Source: Opitutaceae bacterium (GTDB lineage: Bacteria; Verrucomicrobiota; Verrucomicrobiia; Opitutales; Opitutaceae). Taken from it: a DNA stretch of 64,000 bases. Below are positions 17,243 through 26,009 of this stretch, piece after piece. Both the position numbers and the translations under genes were made by a program. Below the pieces are notes generated by a model. That model ran no database searches, had not been told where the DNA came from, and worked only from the letters and a program-made list of their open reading frames with translations. The stretch spans positions 16,919 to 80,918 of the forward strand of contig JADJTK010000027.1 in NCBI GenBank assembly GCA_016711225.1, read 5' to 3'. Positions within the stretch are counted from its first letter, which is position 1, and the number at the start of each line of letters is the position of its first letter.

Positions 17243-19282
17243 TCACGGGCCGGCGGCCTGCAACTGCGCCAATCCCGTCCTTGCCCGCTCCATATCGGGC
17301 TGAAGGCGCAGCGCCATTTCGTATTCGGCGATCGCTGAGGCACGGCGGCTCGGGTCCGACGCCATGGCGGCGGCGAACGCACAATGGGCCTCCGCCCAAT
17401 CGGGCCGCCCCCACACCGCCAGCCGCAGCGCGGCGATTGCCTCGTTGCGCCGCTCCGGGAGCTGCACCAGAGCGTTGCCCAGATTGTACTGAGCCTCCGG
17501 AAAGTCGGGCCGGTAGTGCAGCGCCGCCTGGAACTGGGCGATGGCCTCCAGGAGCCGGCCGGGCGTGCGCGCCAGCACCAGGCCGAGGTCGTTGCGCGTC
17601 TCCGCCGCATCGCCCTTGACTCGCAACGCCTTCTCCAACGCGGCGATGGCCTCGGGCTGGCGGTCGGGCGACTGGGCCAACGCCAGCCCGCGGCGGTGGT
17701 GCCGTTCGGCCAACCCCGCGATGATGTCGACCATTCGCCGGAACGCCTCCTTCGCTTCATCGGCGGTGCGCGCGGATTTCCCGTACGCCAACGACAGGTT
17801 GTAGTACGCCATCCAATTGTTCTCAGTCACCGCCACCGTGTGGCGAAACAAGTTCACACTGTCCCGCCACAGGCTGAGCTGCCGCGAGGTCAGCACGCCG
17901 CAGGTCAGGACCACCGCTCCGGCGACCGCACCCAGCACAGCCCGCCGCTGCGGCAGCCGCTCCGGCAGGTCCGCCACCGCCCACACCGCCGCAATAAAGA
18001 TACCCACCAGGGGCACGTACGAGTAGCGGTCGGCCATCGTCGCCCCGCCCACCTGCACCAGCCCGATGACCGGCACCAGCGTCCCCAGGAACCAGAACCA
18101 GCCCACCGCCACCGCGGGGCGCCGGCGCTGCCACAACACCATGGCGACAATGCTGATCGCCGCCAGCAACGCCCCGGCGAGCGCCGTCTGCCACCAGGGC
18201 GGCAGTTGACCGAAGTTCGGATAGAGCACGGCGAGACGCGTCGGCCAGAAGCACTTCCCCAGATACTGACAATACGCGAGGAGCGCGTTGGCCGCGCGCT
18301 CCAGCAGGGTGAAATCCTCCAGCGTCTTCACCGCACCGCCCTGCTGCTGCGCGAAGTAAGTGATGACACAGGACACCGCCGAGAGCACGAAAAACGGCAG
18401 TTTCTCCACCACCAGAAAGCAGCGGCGCGACACCGACGCCTCCGCCCACCGGCCCAGCGGCCATCCATCCAGCAGCAGCAACACGCACGGCAACGTGACC
18501 AGCATCGGCTTGGCCATCAGGCCCGCGGCGAGCGACAGGAAGGCCAGCCCGTAGAAGACCCACGCCCGGGGGCGCTCGGCGGCACGGTGCTGCACCCAGA
18601 CCACGTAAGCCCAGAGCGTGAGCATCCAAAACAACGTACTGAGCACATCCTTGCGCTCCGCAATCCAGGCAACGGATTCAACATGGAGCGGATGCAAGCC
18701 GAAGAGCGCCGCCACGAACAGGCTGCGTCCCACCGCCCCCGTCGCGCGCCGCAGCACCACGAACAGCAGCAGCGTGTTGCAGGCATGCAGCAGCAAGTTG
18801 GTGAGATGGTGGCCCCACGGCTGCAGACCGAAGAGCTGGCAGTCCAGCATGTGGGACAACCAGGTGAGCGGATGCCAGTTCGACACCTCCACGCTAGCGA
18901 AGGCCCACTTCACATTTTCCCAGGTCAGGCCGGCCTGCACTTGGGCGTTTGCCGTCACGTATCCGGGATCGTCGTAAGTGATGAAATCATGCCGCAGGGA
19001 CGGGAGAAAAACCGCAGCCACCACCAGAAACAGCAGCGCGCCCAACCACACCGGCCGCCGCGTTATCCGGCCTGGTAGGTGGACCGCGTTGCCCTCAACG
19101 CGGTCGGCAGGCTCCGACGAGGGGGCGGATCCAACCTCCGCCTGACTCTGCGCAGGCAGTCCTGCCTGAACTCCAGCGCCCGCGGCCACATTCGGCAACG
19201 CTCCGCGCTGCGGCTGCGGCGAACGGGAACCGGAGGAGCGAGGTTTGGCCATCGCTGCGATGGGAACGCATCCGCCCCTCAT
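17243..19282 (-). CDS. TMTC-like multi-pass membrane protein with C-terminal TPR repeats
   Basis: 679 residues from an ATG at 19282; an in-frame ATG at 19252 is also possible. About 75 hydrophilic residues precede the first membrane helix (near 75-95). Ten or more hydrophobic helices follow. The luminal loop after helix 1 has the GT-C-type acidic pair in FITYDDPGYV and the conserved NWHPLTWLSHMLD and HHLTNLLLH segments. These are hallmarks of the TMTC/O-mannosyltransferase-like family common in Verrucomicrobiota and Planctomycetota. From about residue 470 on, TPR-type helices repeat (AEAQYNLGNAL-like units). A lipid-linked sugar transferase role is likely; donor and acceptor are unknown. The N-terminal stretch is encoded by repeat DNA (see 19077-19175). 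Confidence 0.8.
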   Translation of the reverse strand: MRGGCVPIAAMAKPRSSGSRSPQPQRGALPNVAAGAGVQAGLPAQSQAEVGSAPSSEPADRVEGNAVHLPGRITRRPVWLGALLFLVVAAVFLPSLRHDFITYDDPGYVTANAQVQAGLTWENVKWAFASVEVSNWHPLTWLSHMLDCQLFGLQPWGHHLTNLLLHACNTLLLFVVLRRATGAVGRSLFVAALFGLHPLHVESVAWIAERKDVLSTLFWMLTLWAYVVWVQHRAAERPRAWVFYGLAFLSLAAGLMAKPMLVTLPCVLLLLDGWPLGRWAEASVSRRCFLVVEKLPFFVLSAVSCVITYFAQQQGGAVKTLEDFTLLERAANALLAYCQYLGKCFWPTRLAVLYPNFGQLPPWWQTALAGALLAAISIVAMVLWQRRRPAVAVGWFWFLGTLVPVIGLVQVGGATMADRYSYVPLVGIFIAAVWAVADLPERLPQRRAVLGAVAGAVVLTCGVLTSRQLSLWRDSVNLFRHTVAVTENNWMAYYNLSLAYGKSARTADEAKEAFRRMVDIIAGLAERHHRRGLALAQSPDRQPEAIAALEKALRVKGDAAETRNDLGLVLARTPGRLLEAIAQFQAALHYRPDFPEAQYNLGNALVQLPERRNEAIAALRLAVWGRPDWAEAHCAFAAAMASDPSRRASAIAEYEMALRLQPDMERARTGLAQLQAAGP
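19077..19175. repeat. Palindromic repeat DNA inside the coding N-terminus
   Basis: Within the TPR membrane-protein frame lies GGTGGACCGCG...CGCGGTCG (about 19078-19106), the family also present at 57219. Two further hairpins follow: GGCGGATCCAACCTCCGCC (19125-19143) and GCAGGCAGTCCTGCCTG (about 19153-19170). The encoded residues (for example RVEGNAVHLPG) are not family-conserved. Confidence 0.65.
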
Positions 19283-19334
19283 ACCGCCACACCATTTTCA
19301 AGCGCCCCCGCGTACGGCGCGACTGTGTGCTCCC

Positions 19335-19427
19335 AGGCGGCGCAAGCGCCGCCCCTACGATTCATTCCCGAGACGACGCGGCAAACGACGCCCGTGCCTT
19401 GTTGTAGGGGCGCCGCTTGCGACGCCC
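19335..19427. repeat. Inverted pair of GTAGGGGC-type REP-like palindromes
   Basis: A reversed copy (GGCGGCGCAAGCGCCGCCCC then TAC, ending 19358) and a forward copy (GTAGGGGCGCCGCTTGCG..., from 19404) point outward from a 45-base spacer. They lie between the TPR protein start and the pseudouridine synthase stop. Related copies are at 21856 and 45658. Confidence 0.75.
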
Positions 19428-19519
19428 TCCTCGTTCGCCCCTCCTGCTCTTGCTCCTGCTCTCCGGAAGTTCTGCCGCACGACGTGATTCGTCTCCCCTC
19501 TCCCTCCCCACCGCACCGC

Positions 19520-20416
19520 TCAGTAACGCGGTCCCCGGGGAGCCCGCGGCTCGCGAGGGGGCCTGGCCTCACGAGACGCGCGGGGTTCACGCGAGGGTTG
19601 CGGATCGATCGGCGGTGCCGTCGGCCCACGCCCGGCCGAGCCCTTCGGCGGCAGGCCCAACGCAACGCGCATCGGATCGATCTCCGCCGGGGCCAACTCC
19701 CGCCACTGACCAGAATTCAACCCGTCGAGCGTCCATTGCCCGACGCCGACGCGGCATAGGTCGAGCACCGTGCGCCCCAGCACATCCATCATCCGGCGGA
19801 TCTGGCGGTTGCGGCCTTCCCGCAACTCCAACAACACGGTGCGGCCCCGCTGCTCCACTGCGACCGGTTTGAGCGGCAGTTCATCGGGAAGCTCGATCCG
19901 GCCCTCCCGGATGCGCGCAAGATCCGGAGACGAGAGCGCGGCGTCCAGCTCGACCACGTAACGCTTGGGATGGTCCCAGCGCGGATGGGTGAGCCGATAC
20001 AACAGCTCGCCGTCGTCAGTCAGAATCACCAGGCCGCGCGAGGCGTAATCCAGCCGCCCGGCATAGACCAGCCACCGGAACGAGGGCGGCACCAGATGAT
20101 AGATCGTGGCCCGCCCTTCCGGATCGTCACGGGTGGTCATGACGTTGACCGGCTTGTGCAGGAGCACGACCCGCACGCCCTCGCTCGAAAGCACACGTTT
20201 GTCGTCCACCTCAACTTCGGAGTCGTCGGTCACCTGCAGGGACAGGTTCTCCACCCGCACGCCGTCGACCTTCACGCGACCGGCGAGAACGATTTCTTCG
20301 ACGGCTCGACGCGAACCGAGTCCACAGGCGGCCAGATATTTGTTGATCCTCACGTGGCCGACACCCTTCCGTCCCTCGGCGGCAGGGCCAACCACAAACT
20401 TCGCCAGTCCCACCAT
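19520..20416 (-). CDS. RsuA/RluB-family rRNA pseudouridine synthase
   Basis: 298 residues from an ATG at 20416; a GTG at 20353 would start directly at the S4 domain (VRINKYLAACG) and is an alternative. The N-terminal S4 RNA-binding domain (INKYLA...SRRAVEE...GRVKVDG) is followed by the catalytic core with the active-site Asp in GRLDYASRGLVIL. The late motif EGRNRQIRRMM is also present. The enzyme isomerises a uridine in ribosomal RNA. The last 35 residues are a repetitive Arg/Pro/Glu tail (PREPR units), probably an RNA-contacting disordered extension. It is divergent from the toxin-antitoxin pair. Confidence 0.88.
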   Translation of the reverse strand: MVGLAKFVVGPAAEGRKGVGHVRINKYLAACGLGSRRAVEEIVLAGRVKVDGVRVENLSLQVTDDSEVEVDDKRVLSSEGVRVVLLHKPVNVMTTRDDPEGRATIYHLVPPSFRWLVYAGRLDYASRGLVILTDDGELLYRLTHPRWDHPKRYVVELDAALSSPDLARIREGRIELPDELPLKPVAVEQRGRTVLLELREGRNRQIRRMMDVLGRTVLDLCRVGVGQWTLDGLNSGQWRELAPAEIDPMRVALGLPPKGSAGRGPTAPPIDPQPSREPRASREARPPREPRAPRGPRY

Positions 20417-20508
20417 GCGGGTGGCCGCGAAATGAAAGCCGTCTCACTTGGCACTCAGGCCGGGAATCATGTGTTGCTTCATCGGGGAAGTTGTCTTGCT
20501 TGGCACCC

Positions 20509-20757
20509 ATGCAGGTTGAGACGCTCTCCATCCGCCTTTCCAAAGCCGAACGCACTGCCTTACGGCTGGCGGCCAAGAAACAGAATCTGTCGCAGGGCGA
20601 GATCGTACGGAACGCCCTGAAGGCCTACGGAGTCGCGCCCGAGGTACCGGCCCCCCCCAGCGCCTATGAGTTGGTGAAACACCTTCTTGGACGGCAGTCC
20701 GGCGGACCGAGTGATCTATCGACGAATAATAAGTACATGGAAGGATTCGGCCGGTGA
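20509..20757 (+). CDS. Ribbon-helix-helix type antitoxin (VapB-like)
   Basis: 82 residues from the ATG at 20509. The sequence METLSIRLSKAER-like start, followed by LRLAAKKQNLSQGEIVRNAL, fits a ribbon-helix-helix DNA-binding fold. The C-terminal half, which would wrap the toxin, is less structured. Its stop overlaps the start of the PIN-domain gene (GTGA), the usual antitoxin-toxin coupling. It would bind and repress its own promoter and neutralise the PIN nuclease. Assignment rests on fold pattern plus context. Confidence 0.75.
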   Translation: MQVETLSIRLSKAERTALRLAAKKQNLSQGEIVRNALKAYGVAPEVPAPPSAYELVKHLLGRQSGGPSDLSTNNKYMEGFGR

Positions 20758-21170
20758 GTCCGGTGCTGCTCGATACCGGACCGCTCGTGGCGTTGGTGGT
20801 CGGGACCGACGCCCGGCACGGCTGGGCGATCGACCAGCTCAAGTCGATGGCGCCTCCGCTGATCACTTGCGAAGCCGTGATTGCCGAGGCGTGTTTTCTC
20901 CTCAAGCGGGAGAAACTCGATCCCACCGAGGTGATCCGTCTGGCCCGCGCCGGGCTCTTCGAGGTGAGGTTCGATTTCGGTCGCGAAGCGGCCGTACTCC
21001 AGGAACTGATGACCCGCTATCGAGATCAGCCCATGTCGTTTGCCGACGCCTGCCTCGTGCGCTTGGCGGAATTGCACCCCCAGAGCTCCGTCTGGACCCT
21101 GGACCGCGACTTCAAAATCTACCGACGCAACCGCCGCTCCTCCATTCCGCTCATCAGCCCGTTCGACTGA
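20754..21170 (+). CDS. PIN-domain ribonuclease toxin (VapC-like)
   Basis: 138 residues from a GTG at 20754 that overlaps the antitoxin stop by four bases. PIN acidic residues are seen as Asp in LLDTGPLVAL, Glu in CEAVIAEAC, Asp in MSFADACLVRLAE and Asp in WTLDRDFKIY, in the correct order for the metal site. VapC-type toxins cleave tRNA or rRNA to halt translation. With the upstream ribbon-helix-helix gene it forms a type II toxin-antitoxin module, consistent with the accessory character of 20.5-23.5 kb. Confidence 0.85.
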   Translation: MSPVLLDTGPLVALVVGTDARHGWAIDQLKSMAPPLITCEAVIAEACFLLKREKLDPTEVIRLARAGLFEVRFDFGREAAVLQELMTRYRDQPMSFADACLVRLAELHPQSSVWTLDRDFKIYRRNRRSSIPLISPFD

Positions 21171-21259
21171 ACGGACCGAACAGGGACAAGTAACGGGATC
21201 GCCCTGGGAACGCCGAGTGCCCGCGCGGCTCGCCCTACCAGACCGCCAGCGCCTTCCGC

Positions 21260-21577
21260 CTACTTCGCCCCAGCACGTTTCGCCGTAGGATCTTTCGTGT
21301 ACACCAGCGTCAGTTCCTTCGCCGCAGACAGGGCCTGGGGCGTGATCATCTCACGATCCTTGGGAATGATGCCCTCGATCGAGCGGATGAACGCCTCGTG
21401 CGGCTCCCAGTTCAGATCGCCGAGCCGCTCGACCTTGCCGAGCTGCCGGCCAGTCACGGTTTTCACGGCCTTGAAGATCAGTTCGGAACAGTAGATCCGC
21501 TTGTCGTCGAAGCTGTAGTGGATGTGGTCGAGTAGCGACAGGTCAGGAAGTTCCACCACAGACGACACCGAGCCCAC
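21260..21577 (-). pseudogene. Truncated YiiX/NlpC-P60-like cysteine peptidase fragment
   Basis: 105 residues. The part from about residue 15 on resembles the C-terminal half of YiiX-type permuted papain-fold enzymes: DHIHYSFDDKRIYCSELIFK contains the presumed catalytic Cys in YCSEL, followed by a VTGRQLG helix. The N-terminal half, including the His of the active site, is absent. The first dozen residues (MGSVSSVVE) are encoded by the CACAGAG/CTCGGTG-type repeat DNA that runs to about 21681. The gene therefore appears to have been cut by a repeat-associated rearrangement. It is probably non-functional. Confidence 0.6.
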
Positions 21578-22153
21578 CGAGAACGGACGGAAGGATTAAC
21601 CGCAAGGAACGCAGAGAGCGCAAAGAATCGGGAATTTCGTCACAGAGAGCACTGAGGCAGAAGAGCGCACAGAGAAGCGCGGGCAGCCCGAGGTTGGGTC
21701 GCCATCAAGCGGCGCTCCGTGTAGCTGGGCGGCGAAGCCGTTCAGCTTCCGCATTCCCCGCCTCCCGGTGGGGCGGGGTTTATCCCCGCCATCTTCGTGC
21801 ACTACCAAACTGGCGGCATAGATTCCGCACCATCACCGAGCGGTCGACGATTACTGTAGGGGCGGTGCTTGCGCCGCCCTTTCGGCTTTTTGAAGAAGGT
21901 ATCGAGGGTCATGGGGCGGGCGGAGGTGGTGCGGACACGCCTTCGGCAATGCTCAGGCCGGGAAGATCCGGCCCTTCAGGAAATGGCGGGTGAAAAGCCC
22001 GCCCCACCGTTTCCGGATCAGTGTGCATCAGTGTGTATCAGTGGTTTCCAACCAACCTCTCGGCTGGCGGCCGGCGGCCAATGCAGTCTTTGCAGCGAAG
22101 ACTGCGAGGCGCCAGCCCTACCGGGCTTTTGGATCAATTGGCGCGCCGCATAG
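21578..22153. repeat. Repeat-rich gene-free stretch
   Basis: No gene was recognised. Contents in order: CCGAGAACGG and AACCGCAAGGAACGCAGAGAG-type repeats to 21630; CACAGAGAGCACTGAGG and GCGCACAGAGAAGCGC at 21640-21681; GGTGGGGCGGGGTTTATCCC at 21767-21790; GTAGGGGCGGTGCTTGCGCC at 21856-21880; a reversed GGCGGG...CCCGCCCCACC at 21985-22008; three 10-base tandem units ATCAGTGTGY at 22018-22045; and a GCAGTCTT...AAGACTGC palindrome near 22083-22106. Confidence 0.7.
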
Positions 22154-22369
22154 TTAGGCGACGGTGACGGACGGCTGCGGAGAGCCGTCCCTACCCCTTG
22201 TCAGCGCGTGCTCCAGCTCGCGCTTCAGGATATCGCACGTCCGCGCGATATCCTCCAGGAGCTTCTCGTACTCAGGCAGGAGGTGCTCGACGTCGCCGGG
22301 GCCAGTGTCGGGGCTATGCGGATTCTTGAGGTCGAGGTTGAAGCTGCCGGCCTTGATGGTGTCGACCAA
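22154..22369 (-). pseudogene. C-terminal remnant of a type I restriction-modification HsdM subunit
   Basis: 71 residues. FNLDLKNPHSPD followed by a helical tail (LLPEYEKLLEDIARTCDILKRELEHAL) matches the extreme C-terminus of HsdM-type N6-adenine methyltransferases, where a YNLD-x-KNPH segment precedes a final coiled-coil helix. The catalytic NPPY and SAM motifs are absent and no upstream coding sequence in frame continues them. The last dozen residues are encoded by a GACGGCT...AGCCGTC palindrome ending in CCCTAC (22171-22195), so repeat DNA has replaced the original end. It is a relic of a lost restriction system. Confidence 0.65.
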
Positions 22370-22485
22370 CCACGAATACGGCAGCGGCTAAAACAAGATG
22401 TCACCCTCCTGCACCGCGCTTTCGCGGGGAATAGCGGAGCAGGCGGCTAAGAAGATGACCACGAACGACCCGAACCATGCGGATG

Positions 22486-23475
22486 TCAGTAGGAAGACCC
22501 ATCCGTTGGCTGGACTTCACGATTGCTCAATCGCCCTGCGAAAGCCCTATCTGCTTCCGCAGCCGTAAGGTCGTAGTGCTTCCGGTTCTGGAAGTGCAAC
22601 AGACGCAGACTCGGAATCGCCAATAGTGCCCGAATTGCACCGTCCGCAATCTTTGTATGCTCCCAAAGTCGGACGTCCTCCAAGTTCGTCAGTGCAAGCA
22701 ACGGCTTCAGCGATGCGATCTTGGGACACCCCTCAAACATGAGGTCTCGCAATTCCCACGCATCACCGAGTGCGGAAATGTCCGAGAGCCGTCCACAACC
22801 GCCGACATCCAGATGTCGAAGGCGCCGACACTTCTCCATTCCAGCTAGGCTCGCCAACCTCGGCATCAAAGAAAGTGAACACCACTCGAGATGCGTGCAG
22901 CAGGCCAGAAACTCCAAGTCGACCGTCTGGAGCCGCGCGACCCCGAAATGGCGAAGTTCCACCAACTCCCTAATAGCACCCAACGAGGGAACGCGCACAG
23001 AACCCAAACAAAGCTTCCGCAGCGATCCGAATCCCCGCAGGTCAAGGTCTCGCAATTGGCATTCGGCGAGGGCAAGCGATATGAGTCTCGGGCAAAGCGA
23101 CAGGCTGCGAGGAATGACGATCTGATGCGCCAACGCACATTCACGGAGGTCCCCGAAGATGGAGAAATCAATACCCTCTGCGGGGCGGTCGAGATGGATG
23201 CTTCGCGCCAATGGGAAATCTAGTATGAGCTCATTCGGCGCCTCGCAATCTTGGATCCAGACCTGATCTATTCGGTCCGCCAGTGAAGCACCCGCCCCTG
23301 GTCTCCACGGGCGGTATCTTCCCACGATCAGACGATTGATCTTCCGTGCGGAAATCTCAGCGGCCACCCCATCGTTCAATGCCGCAGTCAGGTAGATCGC
23401 CCTATTCCCGTCGGGGTAGAAATAAACCGTACCGAACGCGTGCTCCGTGACCTCGGTCGCAGCATTCAGTTTCAT
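22486..23475 (-). CDS. Leucine-rich-repeat-like protein of unknown function
   Basis: 329 residues from the ATG at 23475 (MKLNAATEVTEHAFG). A longer in-frame start at 23589 would overlap ftsZ and is rejected. After an N-terminal 100-residue domain, roughly 22-25 residue units recur with spaced Leu and Cys/Gly (LISLALAEC-x-L-x-L, LRHLDVGGCGRLSDISALG, LEDVRLWEHTKIADGA). These resemble irregular or Cys-containing LRRs that form a solenoid for protein binding. There is no signal peptide. The codons are visibly less GC-biased than in neighbouring genes, which suggests acquisition. It lies 19 bases downstream of ftsZ on the same strand, so it could be read through from the dcw operon. Confidence 0.65.
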   Translation of the reverse strand: MKLNAATEVTEHAFGTVYFYPDGNRAIYLTAALNDGVAAEISARKINRLIVGRYRPWRPGAGASLADRIDQVWIQDCEAPNELILDFPLARSIHLDRPAEGIDFSIFGDLRECALAHQIVIPRSLSLCPRLISLALAECQLRDLDLRGFGSLRKLCLGSVRVPSLGAIRELVELRHFGVARLQTVDLEFLACCTHLEWCSLSLMPRLASLAGMEKCRRLRHLDVGGCGRLSDISALGDAWELRDLMFEGCPKIASLKPLLALTNLEDVRLWEHTKIADGAIRALLAIPSLRLLHFQNRKHYDLTAAEADRAFAGRLSNREVQPTDGSSY

Positions 23476-23494
23476 CGTCACCTGATTGGCCCCC

Positions 23495-24780
23495 TTACAG
23501 CGTGATCTTGATCCCCTTGCGCAGATAGGTGGGGACGTCGAGGTCCTGGCCGTCGTAGAGATTGCGATCGGTGCTCTCGAACCAACCACGAGTGTCGGGT
23601 TCGATCCCGCCGAACAGGAACTCCTCCTGCTTCACCGGCACTTTCGCCGGGGCGGCCGCGCCGACTCCGGCCAGCTCAGGCTGCGTCACCTCGGATGGCC
23701 GGCGCCCGGGCACGCCGGGACGGGCGCGCTGCGGCGTCTCCGCAATCCCGAGCTTCTCGGCAGGCTGGGCGGTGCCACGGCGCACCGTGGTGCGGCTCAC
23801 GTCGGAGGTGCCGATGATGCACACCTCCACCCGACCGGCCAACTCCTCGTCGATCACCGCGCCCAGGAAAATGTGCGCATCGCGTCCGTACTGTTCGGAC
23901 ACCGCGGCCATGATGTCGTTGACGTTGGCCAACGAGAGCTCCGCACCGCCCACGATGTTGACCAGCAGCCGGTCGGCCTTGCGGGAAAACTCGGGGTGTG
24001 CAGCAACGGGCACTGCTTGAGACTTTCGATCACCTCGGCTACGGCGTTCTCGCCGGAACCGGTGCCGAGACCGAAGAGCGTCTTGCCGCTCTTCTGGGCG
24101 AAGGCCTGGCGGAGCGTGGCGTAGTCGAGGTTGATCAGGCCGGTGCGGTGCAGCATCGACCAGATGCTCTTCACCCCGCGGCCGATCCACTCGTCGGCGA
24201 GGGCGAAGGAGTCGAGCGCACTCTGGCCCTCGGCGCCCACCTGGATGAGCATATCGTTGGGCAGCGGAATCACCGCGTCGCAGCAGCGGCGCAGTTCGGC
24301 GAGCCCCTCCTCGGCCTGCTTGAGGCGGCGGCCGCCCTCGAAGCTGAACGGCAGGTTGGCAAATGCGATCACGAGCGCGCCCGCCTGTCGGCAAATCTCG
24401 GCGACAACGGGGGCCGCACCGCTGCCGGTGCCTCCGCCCATGCCGGCGATGAGGAAGACGAGGTCGGTGCGCGCCACGAGCGCGGCGATCTTCTCGCGGT
24501 CGGCCTCGGCGGCGAGGCGGCCCAGCTCGGGGTCGCCGCCGGCACTGAGGCCGCGGGTGACGCCTGCGCCGATCATGAGCTTGGTCTCCACCGGGGAGAG
24601 AGCGAGTGCCTCGGCGTCGGTGTTGAGCACCGCCAGCGCGACGCGGCCCAAATTCTCCATCTTGAGCCGGTCGACGGCGTTGGCACCGGCGCCGCCAATA
24701 CCGATCACCTTGATGGCGACGGTGCGGTCGGTGAGCATTTCCTGCCCGAGCGGCAGGGTGTTTTCGGGTTGCTGGGACAT
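23495..24780 (-). CDS. ftsZ: Cell division protein FtsZ, with one-base frameshift
   Basis: FtsZ is the tubulin-like GTPase of the division ring. The N-terminal part, from the ATG at 24780, shows the GTPase domain with GIGGAGANAV, the tubulin signature GGGTGSGAAP and NTDAEAL. The frame breaks after LKQCPLLHTP. It resumes one base off with EFSRKADRLLVNIVGG and ends with the conserved C-terminal peptide DVPTYLRK. Inserting one base in a C/G run at 23991-23996 restores 428 residues. Loss of ftsZ would normally be lethal, so a sequence error is the most likely cause. The gene follows ftsA by five bases at the end of the dcw cluster. Confidence 0.88.
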
Positions 24781-24785
24781 GGCGC

Positions 24786-26009
24786 TCAGGAGTTGGCGAA
24801 CATCCGGGTGAAGCGCTCCATCAGGCCGCCCTGGGCCCGTGGGGCCGCCGCGATGGGCGAGCGCTCATTGATCTGGTTGAGTCCGTAGTAGAGCAGGCCG
24901 AGCACGGTGCTGTAGCCCGGGTCGCGCAACTCGTCGGCGAGATTGGTCGGCAGATCGCCACGACGCGCCGGCAGACCGAAAACCTGGGTGGCGGCCTCGT
25001 CGATGGCCATGAGCTTGGAGGTTCCGCCGGTGAGCACGACGCCCGCGCCGAGCATCTCGGGCACAAAGGCCGGACCGAGCTTCTTCTTCACGACTTCGAG
25101 CAGCTCGACGATGCGCACGGCGGTGATCTGTTCGACGGCCATCCGCGGGAAATGGCGGTCGCCGATGGCGAAGTCGCCGTTGAGCCAGACCTTCTCGTTG
25201 CGGTCCTTCGAGGTGATGACCGCGGATCCATGGCGCAACTTCATGGCCTCGGCCTGGCCGCTGGTGAGCCGCAGCCCAAGCGCCAGGTCGTTGGTGAGAT
25301 GGTCGCCGCCGACGGGAATCGCGCCGGTCATCCACGGATACCCTTCGCGATAGAGGACGAAGTCAGTGGTGCCGCGGCCGATATCGAGCACGAGCACGCC
25401 ATTCTTCCGTTCCTCGATGGTGGTGACCATCGTGCCGGAGGCCAGGCTCGCGAGGATGATCTCGTCGACCTTCAGGTTGAAGCCGTTCACGAGATGGATG
25501 CCGTCGGAAATGCGGCGCTTGTCGCCGTGCACCGCCCAGAAGCCCACCTCCAGCTTGCGGCCGGAGAGCATCTCGGGATTGGGCACCGTCTGCCCGTCGA
25601 GCCGGTAGGGCCGGCGGAGGAAATGGACCATGGTGCGCTCCGCGGGCAGCTCCTTGCCGCGGGCGAGCTTGCCCACCGTCTCGATATCCTGGCGACCAAC
25701 GAGATTGTCGGTGCTGCTCACGTTGACCGAGCCCTCGTGGTAGAACCCGTCGAGGTGCGCGCCGGTCTGGGCGAGATAGATGCCGTCGATGCGCGCGCCG
25801 GCCTTGCGCTCCGCGGCCTCGATGGCGGCATGGGTGCAGTCGCTCGCGGCCTTGAAGTCCACGATCGAGCCCTTAATGACGCCCTGGGAGGAGCAGGAGC
25901 CCAGACCCACGATGTTGAGGCGGCGGCCGCCGGCGAACTCCCCGACAAGCACAGAGACCTTGTGGGTGCCGATTTCGACCGCGCCGATGATCCGGCTTTT
26001 AGAGATCAC
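24786..26009 (-). CDS. ftsA: Cell division protein FtsA
   Basis: 407 residues from a GTG at 26009, chosen because ISKSRIIGAVEIGTHK begins the family's first beta strand. Upstream residues would lie inside ftsQ. FtsA is the actin-like ATPase that ties FtsZ to the membrane. Seen are the phosphate-1 loop AVEIGTHKV, the 1C-domain region, phosphate-2 VLDIGRGTTDFVLYREG, the adenosine motif VVLTGGTSKLMAI, and a C-terminal amphipathic helix GLMERFTRMFANS for membrane binding. The start lies inside ftsQ (11-base overlap) and ftsZ follows after five bases, so the three are translationally linked. Confidence 0.9.
   Translation of the reverse strand: MISKSRIIGAVEIGTHKVSVLVGEFAGGRRLNIVGLGSCSSQGVIKGSIVDFKAASDCTHAAIEAAERKAGARIDGIYLAQTGAHLDGFYHEGSVNVSSTDNLVGRQDIETVGKLARGKELPAERTMVHFLRRPYRLDGQTVPNPEMLSGRKLEVGFWAVHGDKRRISDGIHLVNGFNLKVDEIILASLASGTMVTTIEERKNGVLVLDIGRGTTDFVLYREGYPWMTGAIPVGGDHLTNDLALGLRLTSGQAEAMKLRHGSAVITSKDRNEKVWLNGDFAIGDRHFPRMAVEQITAVRIVELLEVVKKKLGPAFVPEMLGAGVVLTGGTSKLMAIDEAATQVFGLPARRGDLPTNLADELRDPGYSTVLGLLYYGLNQINERSPIAAAPRAQGGLMERFTRMFANS

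Noticed and set aside
21596..21808. 70-residue open frame in repeat DNA
   Set aside because: It merely translates the CACAGAG and GGTGGGG repeats; Cys/Pro-rich end and no conserved pattern.
23489..23600. N-terminal extension of the LRR-like gene to 23589
   Set aside because: It would overlap the ftsZ C-terminal peptide; the ATG at 23475 avoids this and starts a protein-like sequence.
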